A stretch of 6,708 bases of DNA from Planctomycetota bacterium (GTDB lineage: Bacteria > Planctomycetota > Phycisphaerae > SM23-33 > FEN-1343), in the NCBI GenBank assembly GCA_013203365.1, contig JABMQG010000023.1, positions 1 through 6,708 on the forward strand, given 5' to 3'. A program made the translations under genes and the position numbers. The notes under the pieces are model-generated. The model did no database searches. It was not told the DNA's origin and saw only the letters and a list, made by a program, of their open reading frames with translations. This document shows, piece after piece, positions 1 to 5,165 of the stretch. Each line of letters opens with the position of its first letter. Position 1 is the stretch's first letter.

Positions 1-1
1 C

Positions 2-415
2 TTCTCCGCCGAATGGCAGGCCGGTTGGGGGCGCGTGGACGACGTGGAGTGGGAGATCACGCCCACCTACGATTACTACCTGAATCGTTTTGCCAGTGTC
101 TTCGCGGGGGTCGACCTCGACGGCGCGGACGATCACGTCGACAAGCACGAGGGAATCTTAGGCCTGCGCTATCTGCTGCCGCTCAATATCACGTCCCGTG
201 TGTGGGCGGACACGGCCGGTGAATTCCAATTCGCCGTCGGCAAGCACCTCGAACTCACGCCGCGACTCGCGGTGTTTTCGGAGGCTGAATATGACACCAA
301 GGAGCATTGGGAAACACGCGCTGGCACCAGTTACTTGCTGACCAAGCACTTTTCCTTGATCGGCCAATGGCACTCCCAGTTCGGCTGGGGCGGAGGTCTG
401 CGCTGGCAGTTCTAA
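2..415 (+). CDS. Outer-membrane beta-barrel protein, C-terminal part (5' end outside the window)
   Basis: The frame is open from base 2 to the TAA at 413-415, so only the last 137 residues are present and the true start lies upstream; the GTG at 35 is internal. The protein alternates aromatic/hydrophobic and polar residues in repeated strands (for example EWEITPTYDYYLN, EGILGLRYLLPL, LAVFSEAEYD) joined by short acidic turns, and it ends in GGGLRWQF. A terminal Phe after an amphipathic strand is the usual signal for insertion by the BAM complex. I infer an outer-membrane barrel. Its stop overlaps the start of a metal-efflux gene, so a metal-resistance barrel of the copper resistance B kind is possible, but the visible part does not prove that family. 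Confidence is high for a real coding region and moderate for barrel; the substrate is unknown. Confidence 0.8.
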   Translation, partial: FSAEWQAGWGRVDDVEWEITPTYDYYLNRFASVFAGVDLDGADDHVDKHEGILGLRYLLPLNITSRVWADTAGEFQFAVGKHLELTPRLAVFSEAEYDTKEHWETRAGTSYLLTKHFSLIGQWHSQFGWGGGLRWQF

Positions 416-1329
416 TGAACATGATGGGAATGAAAATGAATCCGCACCACGCCAACAGCCATAGCAGCGAGGGCAACCTCAAAGTTGCCTTCTTCCTCAA
501 TCTCGGCTTCACGATCATCGAAATCGTCGGCGGATTGTGGACCAACAGCATCGCCATTCTGACCGACGCGCTGCACGACTCCGGAGACTGCGCATCGCTC
601 GGTCTCGCATGGTATTTCGAAAAGCTCTCGCGGCGCGGGCGCACGCCTCGGTATACTTACGGCTACACGCGCTACCGGCTGCTCGGCGGCCTCATCACCG
701 GACTTGTTCTCATCGCTGGTCTTGCTTTCATTTTGTGGAAAGCCATTGCGCGCCTCATGTCGCCCGAGGCGGTCAATGCGCCCGGTATGATGATCCTCGC
801 CGTCATCGGCATCCTCGTAAATGGCGCGGCGGTGCTGCGCGTGAAGCGGGGCTCCTCGCTCACCGAAAAGGTCGTGAGCTGGCATTTGCTCGAAGACACG
901 CTCGGCTGGGGCGCGGTGCTGATTGGTGCTGGCGTCATGGCCATTTGGGATGTGCCGATCATCGACCCGATTCTCTCCATCGGCATCTCACTCTTCGTCC
1001 TCTGGAACGTCGGACGCAATCTCACGAAAGTGATGAAAGTGTTCCTCCAGAACACGCCCTCGTCGTTCGACCTGCAGGAGTTCGAAAAACAGGTGAAGCT
1101 TTTCCCAAAAGTCGAGCGCCCCCATCACATCCATGTGTGGTCGCTCGATGGCGAGAGCCATGTCATGTCCCTGCATTTGCAGATGAACTCCGGCACCTCG
1201 CGCGAGGAAATCGTCGCGACCAAGCACAAAGTGCGGAAAGCATTGGACGAGGAGGAATTCGAGCACGTCACCATCGACGTGGAACTGGCGGGCGAGGACT
1301 GCGCCTCGTGCGAAGAGGAAAGCGTCTGA
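415..1329 (+). CDS. Cation diffusion facilitator (CDF) family metal efflux transporter, zinc-type
   Basis: This 304-residue inner-membrane antiporter should export Zn2+ or a similar divalent metal in exchange for protons. About six membrane segments can be seen, near residues 22-41, 43-67, 88-110, 123-141, 156-178 and 181-199, followed by a cytosolic domain (200-304) with the family's HIHVW sequence at 238-242. The transport site is H54/D58 in segment 2 (DALHDSGD) and H157/D161 in segment 5 (WHLLED). This HD-HD set is typical of zinc-transporting CDFs such as CzcD and ZitB. The histidine-rich loop usual between segments 4 and 5 is missing; histidines cluster at the N-terminus (HHANSH, 11-16) instead, and the tail carries an acidic CASC motif (296-299). 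The ATG at 415 shares its A with the TAA of the barrel gene, suggesting translational coupling. ATGs at 421, 424, 430 and 436 are alternatives, and 436 has a weak GGGA upstream, so the start could move by seven codons. Confidence 0.92.
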   Translation: MNMMGMKMNPHHANSHSSEGNLKVAFFLNLGFTIIEIVGGLWTNSIAILTDALHDSGDCASLGLAWYFEKLSRRGRTPRYTYGYTRYRLLGGLITGLVLIAGLAFILWKAIARLMSPEAVNAPGMMILAVIGILVNGAAVLRVKRGSSLTEKVVSWHLLEDTLGWGAVLIGAGVMAIWDVPIIDPILSIGISLFVLWNVGRNLTKVMKVFLQNTPSSFDLQEFEKQVKLFPKVERPHHIHVWSLDGESHVMSLHLQMNSGTSREEIVATKHKVRKALDEEEFEHVTIDVELAGEDCASCEEESV

Positions 1330-1330
1330 T

Positions 1331-1480
1331 ATGCGCATCTGGCTCTATATTCTGGTTGTGATAACGTATTCCGTAAGGTCTGTGACGATCATATGGCATG
1401 GCATGGTAGGGTTAAACCCCATAGCGCCCAATCATATCGTGGTATACACTGTAAACAGATTACAAGGAGCTCACTTATGA
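1331..1480 (+). CDS. Possible 49-residue hydrophobic small ORF between the CDF gene and tal
   Basis: An ATG one base after the CDF stop (TGA 1327-1329) opens a frame that closes with a TGA at 1478-1480, overlapping the tal ATG as ATGA. The product would start MRIWLYILVVITYSV and look like one membrane segment followed by a polar tail. A purine-rich AGAGGAA lies about ten bases before the start. The perfect fit between two genes is suggestive. Against it, codon use is AT-rich and unlike both neighbours, and the 22-base motif at 1405 and a promoter-like sequence lie inside it. I do not recognise the product and consider chance or a degenerated gene more likely than a working peptide. Confidence 0.15.
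   Translation: MRIWLYILVVITYSVRSVTIIWHGMVGLNPIAPNHIVVYTVNRLQGAHL
1405..1426 (+). repeat. 22-base imperfect repeat, copy 1 (upstream of tal)
   Basis: This stretch matches 3361-3382 at 18 of 22 positions. The shared core is AGGGTT, then ACCCCATAG, and the copy here contains the near-palindrome GGGTTAAACCC. It ends 16 bases before a TATA-like hexamer at 1443. It may be a regulatory site, a small dispersed repeat, or coincidence. Confidence 0.4.
1440..1448 (+). promoter_or_regulatory. Possible extended -10 promoter for tal
   Basis: TGGTATACA has the TGn extension followed by TATACA, which matches the -10 consensus at four of six positions. It lies about 30 bases before the tal start. No convincing -35 is seen at 16-18 base spacing; that position is covered by the 22-base repeat at 1405-1426. 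tal may therefore have its own promoter, or may be read from the metal-efflux unit upstream. Weak evidence. Confidence 0.25.
1464..1469 (+). promoter_or_regulatory. Ribosome binding site of tal
   Basis: AAGGAG lies seven bases before the ATG at 1477. It decides this start over the in-frame upstream ATG at 1393, whose extra 28 residues do not look like transaldolase. Confidence 0.8.
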
Positions 1481-2565
1481 AAACAAATTCTCTGAAGCAA
1501 CTGGTAACTCTAGGCCAATCCATTTGGCTGGATTATATCCGGCGCGACTTGATCACCGGCGGCGAACTTAAGCGTCTGATCGAAGAAGACGGCCTGCGGG
1601 GCATGACCTCGAATCCGTCGATCTTTGAGAAGGCAATCGTGGAGAGCAACGACTACGACGAGGACATCCACGCCAAGGCGCAGGCGGGCAACGACGCCAG
1701 AACCATCTACGAAACCATCAGCCAGCGCGATGTGCAGAGCGCCGCAGACGTCTTCCGCCCTCTATACGACAGAACGGACGGTGTTGATGGATATGTCAGT
1801 CTGGAGGTCAATCCTCATCTGGCACGCGACACCCAGGGAACAATCGACGAAGCCCGCCGGTTGTGGGCTGCGCTGGACCGACCCAACGTCTTCATCAAAG
1901 TGCCCGCCACGCTCGAAGGGCTGCCCGCCATCCGGCAGCTCATCGGCGACGGCATCAATGTCAACGTGACGCTGATCTTTGGATTGCCGCGCTGCCGGGA
2001 AGTAGCGGAGGCCTACATCGCCGGACTGGAAGATCGGTCTGCCAAAGGAAAGCCGATCAACCGCATCGCTTCCGTCGCCAGTTTTTTTGTCAGCCGCATC
2101 GATGCCCTGATCGATCCCCTGCTGGCAAAGCAAGACGGCGCCCCTGCGGAAAAAGCCTGCGGGCAGGTCGCCATCGCCAGTGCCAGGACAGCTTATCAAA
2201 TTTACAAAGAAATTTTCGGCAGCGACCGGTTTAAAAAACTTTTGGCTCAGGGCGCACGAGCACAGCGTCTGCTGTGGGCCAGCACCGGCACCAAGAATCC
2301 GGAGTACAGCGATGTGAAATACATCGAAGCGCTCATCGGGCCGGACACCGTCAACACGGCTCCGGTCGAAACCATCAACGCCTACCGCGACCACGGGGAG
2401 CCGCAGGCCCGGATCGAACAGGATGTCGGTAAAGCGGCGCAGTTGCTCAATCGCTTGCCGACGCTTGGAATCGACCTCAATGCATTGACGCAGCAACTCG
2501 AAGACGAGGGCGTCGAAAAATTCAACCAGCCGTTCGACAAACTGATGGAGGCACTATCTCAATGA
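1477..2565 (+). CDS. tal: Transaldolase
   Basis: This cytosolic enzyme of the non-oxidative pentose phosphate pathway moves a dihydroxyacetone unit between sedoheptulose 7-phosphate and glyceraldehyde 3-phosphate, giving erythrose 4-phosphate and fructose 6-phosphate. The 362-residue length fits the longer bacterial Tal subfamily (the type fused to phosphoglucose isomerase in some bacteria), rather than the roughly 220-residue form. Visible motifs are GMTSNPSIF (42-50), SLEVNP (108-113), FIKVPAT (139-145) with Schiff-base lysine K141, NVTLIF (163-168), and SVASFFVSRID (199-209), which is typical of this subfamily. The C-terminal helices are complete and no residue looks broken. Its stop overlaps an ATG (ATGA at 2562-2565), which hints that another gene was once coupled to it; the next recognisable gene is a broken cytochrome 48 bases on. 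Confidence 0.97.
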   Translation: MKTNSLKQLVTLGQSIWLDYIRRDLITGGELKRLIEEDGLRGMTSNPSIFEKAIVESNDYDEDIHAKAQAGNDARTIYETISQRDVQSAADVFRPLYDRTDGVDGYVSLEVNPHLARDTQGTIDEARRLWAALDRPNVFIKVPATLEGLPAIRQLIGDGINVNVTLIFGLPRCREVAEAYIAGLEDRSAKGKPINRIASVASFFVSRIDALIDPLLAKQDGAPAEKACGQVAIASARTAYQIYKEIFGSDRFKKLLAQGARAQRLLWASTGTKNPEYSDVKYIEALIGPDTVNTAPVETINAYRDHGEPQARIEQDVGKAAQLLNRLPTLGIDLNALTQQLEDEGVEKFNQPFDKLMEALSQ

Positions 2566-2613
2566 CTGATTCTATTCCGACGATAAACCATACAGAAGGA
2601 GGGAAGGATCGAA

Positions 2614-3231
2614 ATGAAAAACAAATGGATGATACTGTTGAGTTTTGCGGGTGGCGTTCTGTTGACTCTTCTCCTCACTCTACTCATCTTGGCCATGGGC
2701 GTGATTAACATGGGAACGGACGTAAAACCCGGCCTCATCGAGCGGACAATCGCACCGTGGGTGTTTTATCGGTCCGAGGAAAAGCGAGCTCCGAAGGAGA
2801 AAAATCCTTATGTTGGCGCTCCGGCAGCCATCGCCACGGGCCGAGACCATTATCGCGAGAATTGCATCATAAGCAACGAGGCGCCTGACCTGGCCGGGGC
2901 TGAGTTATCCAAGGGGCTCAATCCGCCCGCGCCATCGTTGGGCAAGCGGGAGGACGATACGCCGGACGAAGAGCTCTTCTGGGTCATCAACATAGCATCC
3001 GAATGACGGCCAGGCCCGCGTTCGGTCCCACGCACACCGATGTGGGAATTCGCCGCTCAGATTATGGATGCGAAACAGCTCGACGAATTGAAACAATCGA
3101 TCGATCAGTGGCGAAAGGAGAATCCCGAACAGCATTATGTGTCGTTTGTCCGTTTGCAGAATCTGCACAAGGCGAAAGCCTCCCGGGATGATAATTCCCA
3201 ACCCTATGGAAGTATTTTCAGCCTGTTGTAA
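2614..3231 (+). pseudogene. Broken membrane-anchored class I c-type cytochrome gene
   Basis: The first 130 codons keep a good start (AAGGAGGG at 2596-2603), an N-terminal membrane anchor (about residues 7-31), and a domain that reads as a monohaem cytochrome c: ATGRDHYRENC, then NPPAPSLGKREDDTPDEELFWVI. The haem motif should be CxxCH but is CIISN: the second Cys is Ser (AGC, 2872-2874) and the His is Asn (AAC, 2875-2877). After codon 130 the frame hits TGA at 3004-3006. The homology continues one frame over from about 3003 (MTARPAFGPTHTD), where the methionine ligand expected before Pro is Arg (AGG, 3012-3014). It then returns to the first frame near 3040 (WEFAAQIMDAKQLDELKQ), ending at TAA 3229-3231. 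Two indels plus three lost ligands point to a dead gene rather than one sequencing error. An intact relative would be a periplasmic, inner-membrane-tethered electron carrier. The end point is approximate. Confidence 0.85.
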
Positions 3232-3360
3232 CTTGACCCGTTTGCCGGGCTGGATCCGGCGGCACGACAAATGGAGATGTCGCGGCGCAGTTGTCGCAAT
3301 GCTTCTCTACCGTGCCGTTGCGATGCGGTTTTTAAAGGTGAAATAGATTTCGAGCCGTGA

Positions 3361-3382
3361 GGCAGGGTTTCACCCCATAGTG
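3361..3382 (+). repeat. 22-base imperfect repeat, copy 2
   Basis: This matches 1405-1426 at 18 of 22 positions and forms the left half of the hairpin at 3361-3396. As in copy 1, a TATA-like sequence follows about 18 bases downstream (TAATAT at 3401). Confidence 0.4.
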
Positions 3383-3396
3383 AAACCGCCCCTGCC
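3361..3396. other. Strong hairpin, 13 base pairs with a 4-base bulge
   Basis: GGCAGGG (3361-3367) pairs with CCCTGCC (3390-3396), and TTTCAC (3368-3373) pairs with GTGAAA (3380-3385). The bulge is CCGC on the right arm and the loop is CCCATA. No T-run follows on either strand, so it is not a classical intrinsic terminator. It could block 3' exonucleases after the cytochrome transcript, act as a protein-binding site, or be a REP-like element. Confidence 0.55.
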
Positions 3397-3416
3397 AGCG
3401 TAATATAAAGTCGAAT

Positions 3417-3602
3417 TTAGTTGTGCAGACCGCGGTGCAACCGCTTTCGCAAACACGCTGTCAGCAGGACGCCGACAGCGAACAAGAACCAAGGAACTAT
3501 TATGTTGAACAAAAGCCACAACACGAACGGGTTACAAACTGGAGTGCCACAACGGGGAGATAGGGAGGGAGAGATCCCTCGATCCATATGAAAGCACCGC
3601 AT
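3417..3602 (-). CDS. Possible 61-residue ORF with one membrane segment
   Basis: The product would have a hydrophobic stretch (about residues 25-49, PFVLWLLFNIIVPWFLFAVG and on) followed by a basic tail, RKRLHRGLHN. That resembles a small single-span membrane protein. No Shine-Dalgarno is seen before the ATG at 3602 or the second Met at residue 6. I do not recognise a family. It overlaps short plus-strand ORFs and faces a plus-strand terminator, so it may be chance. Confidence 0.15.
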   Translation of the reverse strand: MRCFHMDRGISPSLSPRCGTPVCNPFVLWLLFNIIVPWFLFAVGVLLTACLRKRLHRGLHN

Positions 3603-3619
3603 GGATTGGACGGTGAAGA

Positions 3620-3796
3620 ATGAACAGGCTCAAAATATTCTGGCGCCACCTCCGGAGGAGCTTTTGGTTTGTGCCCGCGTTGATTGTTTCACAGGTAGTC
3701 CTCGATGCGTTCGAAAACCTCTGGATGGTCTATCCCAATACCACCGCGAAACGGCGGCGGGAATTGAAGTCCATCCGCGAACAGCTGACGACATGA
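3620..3796 (+). CDS. Small ORF, 58 residues, N-terminus resembling DUF2254 membrane proteins
   Basis: The product begins MNRLKIFWRHLRRSFWFVP and continues ALIVSQVVLDAF before a basic, helical tail (AKRRRELKSIREQL). The basic amphipathic start followed by SFWFVPAL resembles the first residues of DUF2254 membrane proteins, which are several hundred residues long, so this would be a stump or a fusion of two fragments rather than a full member. The resemblance is from memory of the family. A weak purine-rich GGTGAAG precedes the ATG. Its ATG overlaps the stop of a 12-codon ORF, its TGA overlaps the ATG of an 18-codon ORF (3793-3849), and an intrinsic terminator follows 85 bases downstream. This supports transcription of the region but not a function. 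Confidence 0.35.
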   Translation: MNRLKIFWRHLRRSFWFVPALIVSQVVLDAFENLWMVYPNTTAKRRRELKSIREQLTT

Positions 3797-3881
3797 CAAC
3801 GCATAGGCGTGTAGCATTTCAGAACTTCTCATTCCCTGCTTCTCTTTAAGCACCCTTCTCCCCCGTGTGCAATGGGTCGGC

Positions 3882-3914
3882 ACCGCCTTAGTGGCAAGCG
3901 GTCTTGTATTTTTT
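3882..3914 (+). terminator. Intrinsic terminator reading rightward
   Basis: ACCGC(C)TT at 3882-3889 pairs with AAGCGGT at 3896-3902 with one bulged C and a six-base loop (AGTGGC). The sequence CTTGTA then leads into six T at 3909-3914. It would end plus-strand transcripts just before they run into the convergent glycosyltransferase gene, whose stop is at 3919. On the minus strand no T-run follows the hairpin, so it is one-directional. Confidence 0.75.
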
Positions 3915-3918
3915 CCGC

Positions 3919-5118
3919 TCATGTGATCTCTGGTTTGGCTCCGAGCAGGGTCTCGAGAATCGTATAGGCGGCCCGCGGTTGTGCCAAGTTCTTCAGCCGC
4001 TCCCTCATCCCGGCCAGGCGCGGCGGATCGCCCAACAGCTCGTCCACCTTGTAGGGCAGCGTGATGACATCGGTGGGGCTCACGGCCACACCCAACTCAA
4101 GCATACTGGAAGCATTGATCTCTTCCTGTCCGGGGATCGGGTTCAGGAGGATCATCGGCAGGGCGCTCGCCATCGCTTCCGAAATCGTAAGCCCGCCAGG
4201 CTTGCCGATAAACAGGTCGGCGATCGCCATCCATTCGTGCATCTCGGGAGTATAAGGCAATACCCGGAATTTCAGATGCGCCGGCGACTCTTCGATCAGG
4301 TGCGCGACTTCGCTGAGAAGCTCCTCATTCCGCCCGCACAACGCCACGATCTGCGCGGCATGTTCCATGAGCATGAGGGCGCGAACGGCTTCGAGACTTG
4401 ATTCCATGCCGAAGGTGCCGGCAGATAGAAGGACAACCGGCATGGAGGGGTCGACATCGAATTTTCTTCGAAGCGCCTCCCGATCCATGCTCTGTGAAAA
4501 CACCGGATGAACAGGTATGCCGGTGACGGTGATGCGATCATCCGGAATCCCGATCTGGCGCAGGTAATAGGCCGATTCATCCGCAGGAAGAAAATAGCGT
4601 TCAAACTGATGGCATAACCACAGCGCATGGATGTGGATATCGGTCACAACAACGCCATGCCGCGTGGATAGCTGTTCCTTTTGAAGCATGTAGGAGACGA
4701 TGTCGGAGGCAAGGAAGTGCGTGCAGATCGTGATGTCGGGTGCCTCGGCTTTCAGGCACTCCATGAGCGGCTGCATCTGAAGGCGTTCCATAGCGACGCG
4801 GAAAGTTTCGCCCTTCCACGGCGTATCGCTTTTCTCGTACCACCATCCCCAAAGCGAAGGAGTCTTACTGACCATTTGCTCGTACAAATCCGAATAGAGG
4901 ACTCCGAAAAGGGATGACGCATATTCCAGAACATCGATATGTTTTACCGAGGCAATGGCGGGAAAGTCGGCGGCGGCCGCCTCCAAAGCTTCGCCTGCAC
5001 GTGTGTGCCCGCTTCCGGAGCTGGCCGAGAGAATCACAACTCTGGAGCCCCGGTTCGTGGGTGTCATTGTAATGGCATCGATGGTCGAAGCCTGCTGCTG
5101 AGTTGTGTCACTGTTCAT
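3919..5118 (-). CDS. Glycosyltransferase of the monogalactosyldiacylglycerol synthase type (GT28)
   Basis: This 399-residue protein should transfer a sugar from a UDP-sugar to diacylglycerol or a similar lipid at the cytoplasmic face of the inner membrane. The N-terminal half has the acceptor-side pattern SASSGSGHTRAGEAL (31-45), CTHF (132-135) and TDIHIHALW (159-167). The C-terminal half has the nucleotide-sugar part: GIPVHPVF (200-207), LLSAGTFG (230-237), GKPGGLTISEA (305-315) with E314, and PIPGQEEIN (327-335). This order and length fit plant MGD synthase and bacterial processive diacylglycerol glycosyltransferases (UgtP-like). There is no signal peptide. The ATG at 5118 has AAAGGA seven bases before it, which beats Met18. 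It lies 47 bases downstream of the GH1 gene on the same strand, so the two probably share a transcript. Whether the sugar is galactose or glucose, and how many are added, cannot be read here. Confidence 0.9.
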   Translation of the reverse strand: MNSDTTQQQASTIDAITMTPTNRGSRVVILSASSGSGHTRAGEALEAAAADFPAIASVKHIDVLEYASSLFGVLYSDLYEQMVSKTPSLWGWWYEKSDTPWKGETFRVAMERLQMQPLMECLKAEAPDITICTHFLASDIVSYMLQKEQLSTRHGVVVTDIHIHALWLCHQFERYFLPADESAYYLRQIGIPDDRITVTGIPVHPVFSQSMDREALRRKFDVDPSMPVVLLSAGTFGMESSLEAVRALMLMEHAAQIVALCGRNEELLSEVAHLIEESPAHLKFRVLPYTPEMHEWMAIADLFIGKPGGLTISEAMASALPMILLNPIPGQEEINASSMLELGVAVSPTDVITLPYKVDELLGDPPRLAGMRERLKNLAQPRAAYTILETLLGAKPEIT

Positions 5119-5125
5119 AGGTGTG

Positions 5126-5131
5126 TCCTTT
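5126..5131 (-). promoter_or_regulatory. Ribosome binding site of the GT28 gene
   Basis: AAAGGA on the minus strand stands seven bases before the ATG at 5118 and fixes the start at this codon rather than at the internal Met18, which has no such sequence. Confidence 0.7.
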
Positions 5132-5165
5132 CAGACGCCTGGCGTCCGCTGTTTCAAAGGCCGTT

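Larger units (their letters stand above)
3232..3618. other. Gene-poor stretch after the dead cytochrome
   Basis: No recognisable gene lies here. The segment holds the hairpin at 3361-3396, an AT-rich TAATATAAA at 3401-3409, and an 11-base-loop inverted repeat with CGCTGTC (3456-3462) and GACAGCG (3474-3480). It also holds a 29-codon ORF at 3502-3591 preceded by AAGGA, and a minus-strand hydrophobic ORF at 3417-3602. None has family-level support. Together with the cytochrome remains it looks like decaying DNA that may still carry a short transcription unit. Confidence 0.5.

Noticed and set aside
307..414. Upstream extension of the CDF reading frame to an ATG at 307
   Set aside because: It would overlap the barrel gene by 109 bases, and the added residues are not transporter-like. 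The TAATG junction at 413-417 is the natural start region.
1393..1476. ATG at 1393 as the tal start
   Set aside because: The extra 28 residues do not resemble transaldolase and no Shine-Dalgarno precedes them, whereas AAGGAG stands seven bases before the ATG at 1477.
1762..2496. Long open frame on the minus strand under tal
   Set aside because: It is a shadow of the GC-rich tal codons. No family pattern or ribosome binding site was seen and the sense strand is a clear transaldolase.
3456..3480. Inverted repeat CGCTGTC/GACAGCG with an 11-base loop
   Set aside because: Seven-base arms with a long loop and no T-run or promoter context are close to chance expectation, so it is not called as a separate element.
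3601..3849. Plus-strand 82-codon ORF in the gene-poor region
   Set aside because: Its composition is not protein-like. The overlapping frame at 3620-3796 gives a more plausible peptide, and only its last 18 codons matter for the ATGA chain.
3689..3922. Minus-strand 77-codon ORF whose ATG overlaps the GT28 stop as ATGA
   Set aside because: The protein has no recognisable pattern, lies antisense to the more protein-like 58-codon ORF and the plus-strand terminator, and has no ribosome binding site of its own. The overlap is probably chance.
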